DNA of 11,501 bases from SIG710 sp045651985. Its GTDB lineage: Bacteria > Bacillota > Clostridia > Oscillospirales > CAG-272. The notes below the pieces were generated by a model. It saw nothing but the letters and a program-made list of their open reading frames with translations, made no database searches and had not been told where the DNA came from. Where the stretch lies: NCBI GenBank assembly GCA_045651985.1, contig JAZRTK010000047.1:1-11501 (forward strand), written 5' to 3'. Below, piece by piece: positions 1 through 5,942 of this stretch (the first letter of the stretch is position 1; each line of letters starts with the position of its first letter). The translations under genes were made by a program, and so were the position numbers.

Positions 1-49
1 TGACCCTCTGCTTGTAAGGCAGATGCTCTCCCAACTGAGCTATGCTCCC
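1..49 (-). tRNA. tRNA-Val(TAC), 3' part cut off by window edge
   Basis: Read on the minus strand, the sequence begins GGGAGCATAGCTCAGTTGGG. The D arm GCTC..GAGC is followed by an anticodon stem TCTGC/GCAGA around the loop CTTACAA. The anticodon TAC (complement of positions 14-16) decodes GUA valine codons. Acceptor 5' strand, D arm, anticodon arm and part of the variable loop are present; the T arm and 3' acceptor strand lie beyond the left edge. The 5' end is placed at 49 from the GGGAGC start common to bacterial tRNA-Val. Confidence 0.95.
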
Positions 50-91
50 AAGGTTTCCGCAGACAAGCCATTCATTTGCTGCGACTTTGAC

Positions 92-120
92 ATTATATCA
101 TCTAATGTTTGATTTGTCAA
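92..120 (-). promoter_or_regulatory. SigA promoter of tRNA-Val
   Basis: On the minus strand, TTGACA (120-115) and TATAAT (97-92) are separated by exactly 17 bp, a perfect match to the vegetative consensus. The predicted transcription start is near 85, about 36 nt before the mature tRNA 5' end. Just upstream is an AT-rich stretch (125-160) that includes an inverted repeat TTTTGAAA/TTTCAAAA (126-144) and could act as an UP element. Such a strong promoter suits a stable RNA gene. Confidence 0.85.
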
Positions 121-181
121 TACCTTTTTGAAATTTTTTCAAAATATTTTTTGACCGGACTTTACCCGTAAAATAATGGCG

Positions 182-214
182 TTTAAAGCGGAGACCGACA
201 GTCCCCGCTTTAAA
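182..214 (-). terminator. Hairpin after hslO, probable terminator
   Basis: Inverted repeat with arms TTTAAAGCGG (182-191) and CCGCTTTAAA (205-214), extended inward by a G-U pair and GAC/GTC into a stem of about 14 bp. It begins 6 bp past the hslO stop. Downstream on the minus strand the T-run is weak (ATTATTTTA after a few bases), so termination may be incomplete. It separates the murC operon from the tRNA gene promoter. Confidence 0.6.
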
Positions 215-219
215 ACAAA

Positions 220-1110
220 TCACTTTTTGAAAATACTGTCGATCTCATCTTTGCCGAAAACGTGGTGCTTTCCGCAGAATCGGCAATAGAAATCCAGCTC
301 CTCTCCCTTGCCCTCTGCCACCTGCTCCGCGAGCATCTCATAAACCTCGTCCGCGCGTAAAGTTTCAAGTGCTGCGCGCATTTTTTCGCGGGTGCAGTTG
401 CACTTGTATTCGACTTCAAGCTCGTCGAACACATCAAAAGGAATATCGCGCAGGGCAATCTGCGCTATCTGCTCGTTTGTAAGCCCCTCGTCAAAAAGGC
501 TGGACACACGGCTCAGCTCTGCGGCGTTACGCTCGATAAGGTCCACCGTTTGACCGTCCGCAAATGGCAAGAGCTGCACCATAACTCCGCCCGCCGCGCG
601 GCAGGTGCAGTCGGTGTCAACAAGCACGCCCAGAGCACAGACCGTCGGGATCTGCTCGCTTCTCGCATAATAGTCGGCAATATCCTCGGCGATCTCACCG
701 CTGACTATCTCGGTAGAGCCTGCATAAGGCTCTTCCCCGCTGACGTATCGCGCAATGTTCAGCGTTCCCCGTCCCACAGCGCCGCCAACATCAAGCTTGC
801 CGTTTGACTTTTTGGGCAGGTCTATTGCAGGATTTTGAATATATCCCTTAACGTTTCCGTAATAATCAGCCACCGCCAGCACCGAGCCCGCAGGTCCGTC
901 ACCGCGAAAATTCACGGTAATAGAATCGTCTTTATTTCCCATCATGGCTCCCATCATGGACGTGACCGTCAGCAGTCTGCCCAGCGTCGCCGTGGCCGTG
1001 GGAGTAGTTCCGAATTTTGCAATGGCGTCGTTTACTATCGCCTTTGAATTTATAACGTGGATACGAGCGCTTCCGTCACGGGTCATCGCCCTGAGAATTG
1101 TTGATTTCAT
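220..1110 (-). CDS. hslO: Redox-regulated chaperone Hsp33 (HslO)
   Basis: A 296-residue protein of usual Hsp33 length. The C-terminal redox-switch zinc site is clear: CNC at residues 237-239 and CRFC at 276-279, the CxC...CxxC pattern that binds Zn(II) when reduced and forms disulfides on oxidative unfolding, turning the protein into a holdase in the cytoplasm. The N-terminal domain carries family-like segments such as NFRGDGPAGSV and VGGAVGRGTLN. Three more cysteines lie mid-protein (C158, C168, C170, in the segment DTDCTCRAAGG); I cannot assign them a role. The start is supported by AAAGGAAT about 8 nt upstream. It lies 15 bp after the methyltransferase stop, so it is probably the last gene of the murC operon. 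Assignment is secure. Confidence 0.95.
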   Translation of the reverse strand: MKSTILRAMTRDGSARIHVINSKAIVNDAIAKFGTTPTATATLGRLLTVTSMMGAMMGNKDDSITVNFRGDGPAGSVLAVADYYGNVKGYIQNPAIDLPKKSNGKLDVGGAVGRGTLNIARYVSGEEPYAGSTEIVSGEIAEDIADYYARSEQIPTVCALGVLVDTDCTCRAAGGVMVQLLPFADGQTVDLIERNAAELSRVSSLFDEGLTNEQIAQIALRDIPFDVFDELEVEYKCNCTREKMRAALETLRADEVYEMLAEQVAEGKGEELDFYCRFCGKHHVFGKDEIDSIFKK

Positions 1111-1125
1111 TTTTTCTATTCCTTT

Positions 1126-1905
1126 TTATTTTTTCGCCCTTGCGGCAATATAAAATCTTGGTGTAGTATCCTCAATTTCCCCGAAATCATAGTCGGAGAA
1201 CGCGCCCAGGAACTCAAATCCGCACGCATCAAGCGCGCCCTTCAGCTCCTCTAAAGTGTACATTCTCTCCTTTTGCTCTTCCTCGCTTCGCGTGTACGTA
1301 CCGTCCTCGTTTTCCGAGAACAAAGTGAGGTAGAAATTGCATATTCCCGAATTTTCGTCAAAGCTGTTCTGCCAACCGCAAAAAAACCCGCAGCCGTCGA
1401 TCTCATCCTCTAAAATATAAGCGTTGTCGCCGTATATTTTGCGGAATTTATATGGGCTGTTGACGTCAAAGAGGAAAAGTCCGTCGGGGTCAAGATAGTT
1501 GTGAACGGTCTTGAAGGTCTTTTCCAGGTCGCCGTCCTCGGTCAGATAATTTATGCTGTCAAGACAGCTTACGACCGCCCCTACCGTGCCGTAAAGCTCA
1601 AAGGAACGCATATCCTGAAGCAGGTATAGGATCTCGTGTATCTTGTTCAGGTCCTTGTCGTAGTTGCCGTCGGATGCTACCGAAAGCATCTGGGCCGAAC
1701 CGTCAACGCCTATCATATCGTACCCTCTGCCCGACAGTTCACGGGTCATTTTGCCCGTGCCGCAAGCCAGATCCAGCACAAGCTCGGGACGTTTTTCCAA
1801 ATAGCGGTCAAAGGACGCTTCAATGAAATCCGCCCACTTTTTATAGTCTATCTCTTCGTTGAACTTATCATACACCGACGCGATAGCATTGTAACCCTCG
1901 GTCAT
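1126..1905 (-). CDS. Class I SAM-dependent methyltransferase (YqeM-like)
   Basis: A 259-residue protein with a Rossmann-type SAM-binding core. Motif I is LDLACGTGKM (residues 44-53), followed by the acidic motif IGVDGS (66-70) that would hold the ribose, and a strand motif LFLFDVNSPYKF around 143-154. The N-terminal YNAIASVYDKF pattern and overall length resemble the uncharacterised B. subtilis YqeM group; the substrate is unknown. The ATG overlaps the murC stop by 4 bp (ATGA, 1902-1905), and a strong GGAGG about 8 nt before the ATG lies inside the murC 3' end, so the two are very likely translationally coupled. It also sits 15 bp upstream of hslO. Class assignment is secure; any link to cell-wall synthesis rests only on position. 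Confidence 0.88.
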   Translation of the reverse strand: MTEGYNAIASVYDKFNEEIDYKKWADFIEASFDRYLEKRPELVLDLACGTGKMTRELSGRGYDMIGVDGSAQMLSVASDGNYDKDLNKIHEILYLLQDMRSFELYGTVGAVVSCLDSINYLTEDGDLEKTFKTVHNYLDPDGLFLFDVNSPYKFRKIYGDNAYILEDEIDGCGFFCGWQNSFDENSGICNFYLTLFSENEDGTYTRSEEEQKERMYTLEELKGALDACGFEFLGAFSDYDFGEIEDTTPRFYIAARAKK

Positions 1906-3314
1906 CTTGCGTCCTCCGTCAGATCGAGCAGGTCGTAAAGACGGTAGATATCCCCCGCACCCATGACCACCACCAGATCGTCTTTTTCTACGTTGGCTTT
2001 GAGATATTTAGCAATTTCCTCGTTGCCCCCAAGGTAGAGCCCCCGCCCGTCCAGAGCCTGTGCCAGCTTCTCGGCGCTGACACCAAGTGTGTCGGTCTCG
2101 CGTGCGGCGTAGATGTCGGCAAAAATGACCTTATAACAGCTGTCAAAGGAACGTACAAGGTCGTCCCAGAGAGCAGCCGTGCGTGAATATGTGTGAGGCT
2201 GGAACACCGCCCAAAGGTGGCGCTCTCCCATGTGAGACGCGCCGTCGAGAGTGGTCTTGACCTCGGTGGGATGATGTCCGTAATCGTCGTAAACGGGCGC
2301 ACCCGAAAGGAATCCCTTTAATTCCATTCTGCGCTTTGCGCCGTGGTAATGCAAAAGTCCCGAAACGATATCATCGGGTGAGATACCGCACAGCGTTGCC
2401 GCCGCGGTCGTCGCCAAGGCATTATACACGTTATGTTCGCCCGCCACCGACAGCTCAATATGGCAAAGATATTCGCCGTTTCGAAGAACGTCAAATTTGG
2501 GTCTGCCCATGTGGTATTCGATGTTGGCAGCGCGAAAATCCGCGTCCTCGCCTGTACCAAATGTGATCAGGTGCCCCTTGTAATCGCGCAGGGCGGTCTT
2601 TACGTCCTCGTCGTCAAAATTGGCGATTGCGTAGCCGTCCTCGCCCGTTATAGACGTGAATTTTGCAAAGGAATCGTATATCTGCTCCATGGAATGGAAG
2701 TAATCAACATGGTCCATCTCAATGTTAAGCACCACCGCCACGGTGGGATTGAAATCAAGAAAAGAATCCATGTATTCGCAAGCTTCAAAGATAAAATCCT
2801 TACCCTGCCCTATATGGTAAGCACCGTCCATTATGTCAAGCTCGGCACCCGAAAGCACCGTGGAATCGGTTTTAGCGTCCAGAAAGACCTGAGCGCACAT
2901 AGACGTGCAGGTACTCTTTCCGTGCATACCGCAGATACCGATCCTGCGCTCCCACGCGGTCATAACAAAACCAAGATAATCGGCTCTGGAAATACACAAA
3001 AGCCCGTTTTCAAGGGCATACTTATATTCGGGATTATCGGGAGAAATGGCGACGGTATAGACCACCGCATCGTACCCCGCAACGTTTGCCGCGTCGTGGC
3101 AATAGTGCATCTCGACACCCGCGCGCTCAAGCTTTTCGGTAAGCTTGGTTTTCGTTCTGTCCGATCCGCCTACGCGCAAAAATCCTCTGTTTTTCGTAAT
3201 GAGCGCCAGAGAAGACATATTTATTCCGCCCGCACCAATAAAAAAGATGCTCTGGCATTTCTCGAGACGGCGGGATATCTCCTCGCTTCCCAGATGTGTA
3301 TTGTTGACCGACAT
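1902..3314 (-). CDS. murC: UDP-N-acetylmuramate--L-alanine ligase MurC
   Basis: A 470-residue cytoplasmic Mur ligase that adds L-alanine to UDP-MurNAc with ATP, the first step of peptidoglycan peptide stem synthesis. The N-terminal UDP-binding Rossmann motif is GAGGINMSSLA (from residue 27). The central ATP-binding P-loop is GMHGKST (129-135; most MurCs have GTHGKTT). EHNVYNAL lies at 293-300, the MurC-typical DDYGHHPTEV at 343-352, FQPHTYSRT at 371-379 and MGAGDIY at 451-457. All three Mur ligase domains are complete. The ATG at 3314 is supported by AAGGAAAGG about 10 nt upstream. It is the first gene of a probable three-gene operon and its leader holds a perfect inverted repeat. The M and S substitutions in the P-loop are conservative and should leave it active. 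Confidence 0.96.
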   Translation of the reverse strand: MSVNNTHLGSEEISRRLEKCQSIFFIGAGGINMSSLALITKNRGFLRVGGSDRTKTKLTEKLERAGVEMHYCHDAANVAGYDAVVYTVAISPDNPEYKYALENGLLCISRADYLGFVMTAWERRIGICGMHGKSTCTSMCAQVFLDAKTDSTVLSGAELDIMDGAYHIGQGKDFIFEACEYMDSFLDFNPTVAVVLNIEMDHVDYFHSMEQIYDSFAKFTSITGEDGYAIANFDDEDVKTALRDYKGHLITFGTGEDADFRAANIEYHMGRPKFDVLRNGEYLCHIELSVAGEHNVYNALATTAAATLCGISPDDIVSGLLHYHGAKRRMELKGFLSGAPVYDDYGHHPTEVKTTLDGASHMGERHLWAVFQPHTYSRTAALWDDLVRSFDSCYKVIFADIYAARETDTLGVSAEKLAQALDGRGLYLGGNEEIAKYLKANVEKDDLVVVMGAGDIYRLYDLLDLTEDAR

Positions 3315-3347
3315 AAAAGCCCGTACCTTTCCTTGAAATCACTTATT

Positions 3348-3370
3348 GGCAGCGTTCTGTGAACGCTTCC
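3348..3370. promoter_or_regulatory. Inverted repeat in the murC leader, candidate operator or hairpin
   Basis: Perfect 7-bp arms AGCGTTC (3351-3357) and GAACGCT (3361-3367) flank TGT, and GG/CC pairs extend the symmetry after one mismatch on each side. It lies 34-56 bp before the murC ATG and directly downstream of the candidate -10, the usual site of a repressor operator. No T-run follows, so it is not a typical terminator. The half-site order GTTC-N3-GAAC is the inverse of the Bacillus LexA box (GAAC-N4-GTTC), so I do not call it an SOS box. Confidence 0.5.
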
Positions 3371-3377
3371 TAATGTT

Positions 3378-3407
3378 CATATATTTTGCTGTGGTAAAAA
3401 TTAACAA
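3378..3407 (-). promoter_or_regulatory. Candidate promoter of the murC operon
   Basis: On the minus strand TTGTTA (3407-3402) and TATATG (3383-3378) are 18 bp apart, a moderate match to the SigA consensus. Transcription would start near 3371, giving a leader of about 57 nt that begins at the inverted repeat. Other AT-rich choices exist, so this is tentative. Confidence 0.35.
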
Positions 3408-3508
3408 AATCACTCTATCGTATTTTTAAAAATTGTTGCTTCAGCTCATTAAATCTCGCCGTTTGTGACGGCGGCGCGAGCAACATCAATTTTTTGCGCA
3501 ATTTGTGT

Positions 3509-3533
3509 TCACCCAAATTTCACATTAGTTCAC
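3509..3533 (+). repeat. Three TTCAC direct repeats with exact 10-bp spacing upstream of spoVG
   Basis: TTCAC occurs at 3509-3513, 3519-3523 and 3529-3533; the second and third extend to TTCACAT/TTCACAT. The 10-bp period places all copies on the same helix face. The last copy ends 18 bp before the spoVG -35. Tandem half-sites at about one helical turn are typical of OmpR/PhoB-type response-regulator sites, for example PhoP boxes; the regulator here is unknown. Confidence 0.5.
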
Positions 3534-3551
3534 ATAAATATTATCGTTCGC

Positions 3552-3582
3552 TTGAATAAGTATCAAAAACGGTCTGTATAAT
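3552..3582 (+). promoter_or_regulatory. Candidate spoVG promoter
   Basis: TTGAAT (3552-3557) and a perfect TATAAT (3577-3582) are separated by 19 bp, longer than the optimal 17, so an activator may assist. Transcription would start near 3589. In B. subtilis spoVG is a classic SigH-dependent gene; I see no convincing SigH match here. The ribosome binding site ACGGAGGTAA ends about 8 nt before the ATG. Confidence 0.55.
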
Positions 3583-3631
3583 AAATTTATATGATCTGAA
3601 AGTACGTTTTTTAACGGAGGTAATCAAAAAT

Positions 3632-3928
3632 ATGGAAATAACAGACGTAAAAGTAAGAAAATTGTTTGATGAAGGACCCATGAAGGCAATCGTTTCCCTC
3701 ACCTTCGACGGTCAGCTGGCAATGCACGACATCAAGGTCATTCAAACCAGAGATAAAATGTTCATCGTCATGCCCAGCAGAAAGAACCCCGACGATACGT
3801 ACCGCGACATCGTCCACCCCATCAACGCGGAGTTCAGAGCAAAGCTTGAATCTGCCGTTATCGCCGCTTACGACGAGGCACTGAAAGCTGCTGCCGAAAC
3901 CCCCGTTCAGTCCGAGGAAGATATCTGA
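3632..3928 (+). CDS. spoVG: Septation/regulatory protein SpoVG
   Basis: A 98-residue protein, the usual SpoVG length. It starts MEITDVKVRKLFDEGPMKAI and contains the family-typical FIVMPSRKNPDDTYRDIVHPIN (roughly residues 49-69 onward), followed by a C-terminal helix ending in an acidic tail. SpoVG proteins are small nucleic-acid-binding regulators; in Bacillus they influence asymmetric septation at sporulation onset, and in other Firmicutes they affect capsule, virulence and cell-envelope genes. A strong GGAGG site fixes the start. The gene appears monocistronic, with its own promoter and a terminator 16 bp past the stop. It diverges from murC. Presence fits a spore former but is not proof, since non-sporulating Firmicutes also have spoVG. 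Confidence 0.96.
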   Translation: MEITDVKVRKLFDEGPMKAIVSLTFDGQLAMHDIKVIQTRDKMFIVMPSRKNPDDTYRDIVHPINAEFRAKLESAVIAAYDEALKAAAETPVQSEEDI

Positions 3929-3944
3929 TCAGCTCAACCAATCA

Positions 3945-3982
3945 AATCCCTCTTGCCACTCGGCAAGGGGGATTTTTTGTTT
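3945..3982 (+). terminator. Intrinsic terminator of spoVG, probably bidirectional
   Basis: Thirteen-pair stem: arms 3945-3957 (AATCCCTCTTGCC) and 3962-3974 (GGCAAGGGGGATT), one G-U pair, four-base loop ACTC, followed by TTTTTTGTTT on the plus strand. It lies between the convergent stops of spoVG (3928) and the DagK-family gene (4000). On the minus strand the hairpin is followed by a short TTTGATT, so it may also end the opposite operon. Confidence 0.92.
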
Positions 3983-3999
3983 AGCAGTCGGTTTTTCCG

Positions 4000-4953
4000 T
4001 CATACAGCCGCGCACTCCGATTCCTTTTTAGTAACAGTAATACCGCAAGGCAAGGACACCTTCACAGCAAGAGGTGCGACCTCGATTTTCAGTTCCTTTA
4101 TCCTTTTGATCTCACCGTCAAAGCTTATGTACTGCCCCTCACCGCCAAAGGTCATGTGGGCAGACTTTATCTTTTTGTAAATTATGTAATTCATAGCCTC
4201 ATGGTCGGTGAGGAATGTGCCCGCCTTGTACTTTCCGATGATCTTGAGACACTTGAAAAGATTCAGGTTTCGCACAAGACAGATATCAAGCACCCCGTCG
4301 CGAAGGTCTGCCGCGGGCGCGGACTTAAATCCGCCGCCGCAAAAGCTTCCGTTGCCAAGACAGCCCAAAAGGAACGCCTTTTCGTCAAATGCCTCGCCGT
4401 CAAGGGAAACGGTCGAAAATGTTACTCCCGATTTTCGGCAAAATTCAATAACAAGCGCCGCTATGTACTCGCATCCCCGAGGCACCCACTTGTTGCGCTT
4501 GATTTTGTTCATTCGCATAGCCACGTAGCAGTCAAAGCCTATATTTATCATGTTTACGGCAATGCGGTCGTTGTAGCGGATAACGTCGGTCGTCACCGCC
4601 TCTCCCCTTATCTGCGCGTCAATGTCGATGAACAGCTCGGGGCGGTCGAAATTGCGTACAAAATCGTTTCCCGTTCCAACGGGAACCACCGTGATCTGGG
4701 CATTGCTGCAGCCATACATACCGTTTGCCACCTCGCTGAAGGTGCCGTCGCCGCCGCAGGCGTAAAATCTCGCCTCACCTTCAAGGGTCTGGCAGATCTG
4801 ACGGACATAGTTCTCCGCGTCGCCCTCGCATTTCGTATAGTATATCTCGTAATCTGCGCCGTTTTTCTCTGCTGAAGCGACAATACGTCCTTTCAGCTCG
4901 TCCTGGACCTTACCCTGCCCTGCGGCGGGGTTTATTATGAAATAATGCTTCAT
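4000..4953 (-). CDS. DagK/YegS-family lipid kinase (diacylglycerol kinase catalytic domain)
   Basis: A 317-residue protein. Motifs in order are NPAAGQGK (residues 8-15), the nucleotide-binding GGDGTFSEV (67-75), PVGTGNDF (91-98), and later a GNGSFCGGGFKSAP segment followed by DGVLDICLV, all typical of soluble DagK/sphingosine-kinase-like proteins. These phosphorylate diacylglycerol or related lipids at the membrane face; in Gram-positives DagK recycles diacylglycerol released in lipoteichoic acid synthesis. I chose the ATG at 4953 because it has GGAG about 8 nt upstream and the MKHYFIINPAAG start fits the family. An in-frame ATG at 5013 would add 20 residues and overlap the upstream gene. It follows the GTPase fusion gene by 37 bp with no terminator between, so it is probably the third gene of that operon. 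The exact lipid substrate is uncertain. Confidence 0.88.
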   Translation of the reverse strand: MKHYFIINPAAGQGKVQDELKGRIVASAEKNGADYEIYYTKCEGDAENYVRQICQTLEGEARFYACGGDGTFSEVANGMYGCSNAQITVVPVGTGNDFVRNFDRPELFIDIDAQIRGEAVTTDVIRYNDRIAVNMINIGFDCYVAMRMNKIKRNKWVPRGCEYIAALVIEFCRKSGVTFSTVSLDGEAFDEKAFLLGCLGNGSFCGGGFKSAPAADLRDGVLDICLVRNLNLFKCLKIIGKYKAGTFLTDHEAMNYIIYKKIKSAHMTFGGEGQYISFDGEIKRIKELKIEVAPLAVKVSLPCGITVTKKESECAAV

Positions 4954-4990
4954 CTGATCTCCGTTCAGCCGCCCAAGAGACGGCAGAATT

Positions 4991-5941
4991 TTAATAAAAG
5001 GTTGCGACCTCACGCTCGGGCTTTACCGCAAAGGAGGTGGAGTCGGCATATAGCACAGGACCTTTTCCCGTGTAAAGAACACAGGATTCGTAGGAAACCT
5101 TTGCTGTCACCGTAACCCATTCGCCCGTTTTCAGACTCGTTTTGTCGGGCAGGCGGCAGACCAGACCGCTGTACGCGATATCGTCGGCACAGCAGGTCAT
5201 AATAGGCCGTCCTATAATAAATGACTTGTCGTCAAGCTCGGGATTTCTGGATACCAGTCCCTTTATCTTTACTGTCTTCCCGATATAACTCTTCATATCC
5301 TCGGATAAATCGCGATACCAAAGGGCAAAGTCCTCGTCCTTGATCTCAATTACGGGAGCTTCCTTGTCAAAGGGAAGCGGATCCTCGATCTCGTCGTATT
5401 CTATCTTTCCGTCGGGGTAATCGTAAACTATCGTAGCCCCGCGGCTGAGACCGCGCACGATCTTATGAAATTCCTCCTGATCGACGGCGGGACTGTCTGC
5501 ACGGTTGAATACCACCATTTCGGCGTCCTGTATCTTGTCTACCACAAGGGAGCGCATATTTGCGTTGTAGGAAGAAAAGGTGGAGCCGTCAAAGAAGACT
5601 ATCTGCTGAAAGATGCCCCAGCTTTCGGGCATCGCCGCATAAAAGGTCTTCAACTGCCACATTCCGTTGTATTCGACCACAACGCGGTCAAGCCTGTGTT
5701 CTTTTGTGACCGCCTCCAAAAACTCGCGCGTCAGATCGGATTCCTTTTCTACGTATTTGAGGTACACGTTCTGTCCCCAGAACGCTTCGGGGTCGTATTC
5801 CTCTACCCCCTCCTCGCACACAAGCAGGAGAGTTTTATCACCCGAATTGAATTTCTTGTCCTCCATTGATTCCTGAATGAACTTGGTCTTGCCCGATTCC
5901 AGAAATCCCGTGAACAGATATACGGGAGTATTTGCCGTCAT
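4991..5941 (-). CDS. CobW-like GTPase fused to a YcgQ/DUF1980-like C-terminal domain
   Basis: A 316-residue protein. The N-terminal half resembles a G3E (CobW/HypB/UreG) GTPase: P-loop GFLESGKT (12-19), a Walker-B-like VVVEYNG (87-93) and base-recognition motif NRAD (146-149). The CxCC metal site normally between P-loop and Walker B is absent; the corresponding stretch reads VCEEGVEEYDPE. The C-terminal part (about 218-305: YIGKTVKIKGLVSR, then GRPIMTCCADD at 244-254, then GEWVTVTAKV) resembles the C-terminal domain of YcgQ/TIGR03943 (DUF1980) proteins, which accompany DUF318 permeases, rather than a CobW C-terminal domain. The ATG lies 1 bp after the stop of the upstream CobW gene, with only a distant AAAGG, so translation is probably coupled. 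No permease gene is visible. Role is inferred as metal-related GTPase; family recognition is from memory of motifs. Confidence 0.8.
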   Translation of the reverse strand: MTANTPVYLFTGFLESGKTKFIQESMEDKKFNSGDKTLLLVCEEGVEEYDPEAFWGQNVYLKYVEKESDLTREFLEAVTKEHRLDRVVVEYNGMWQLKTFYAAMPESWGIFQQIVFFDGSTFSSYNANMRSLVVDKIQDAEMVVFNRADSPAVDQEEFHKIVRGLSRGATIVYDYPDGKIEYDEIEDPLPFDKEAPVIEIKDEDFALWYRDLSEDMKSYIGKTVKIKGLVSRNPELDDKSFIIGRPIMTCCADDIAYSGLVCRLPDKTSLKTGEWVTVTAKVSYESCVLYTGKGPVLYADSTSFAVKPEREVATFY

Positions 5942-5942
5942 A

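Larger units (their letters stand above)
3315..3631. other. Divergent intergenic region between murC and spoVG
   Basis: A 317-bp stretch with no credible gene. From the murC side it holds the leader inverted repeat and a weak minus-strand promoter. A GC-rich hairpin CGCCGT-ttgtg-ACGGCG (3457-3473) stands out in AT-rich surroundings. Then come three TTCAC repeats at 3509, 3519 and 3529, and the spoVG promoter and ribosome binding site. The size and density of symmetric elements suggest regulation of one or both genes. Confidence 0.7.

Noticed and set aside
2433..3362. Long plus-strand open frame (309 codons) antisense to murC
   Set aside because: murC is unmistakable on the minus strand. The antisense frame has no family features or ribosome binding site and arises from the codon bias of the real gene.
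3351..3367. LexA/SOS box in the murC leader
   Set aside because: The half-sites are in the opposite order (GTTC-N3-GAAC) and the spacing differs from the Bacillus/Clostridium box GAAC-N4-GTTC.
4156..4875. Plus-strand 239-codon frame antisense to the lipid kinase gene
   Set aside because: No recognisable motif, and it fully overlaps a gene with clear DagK motifs.
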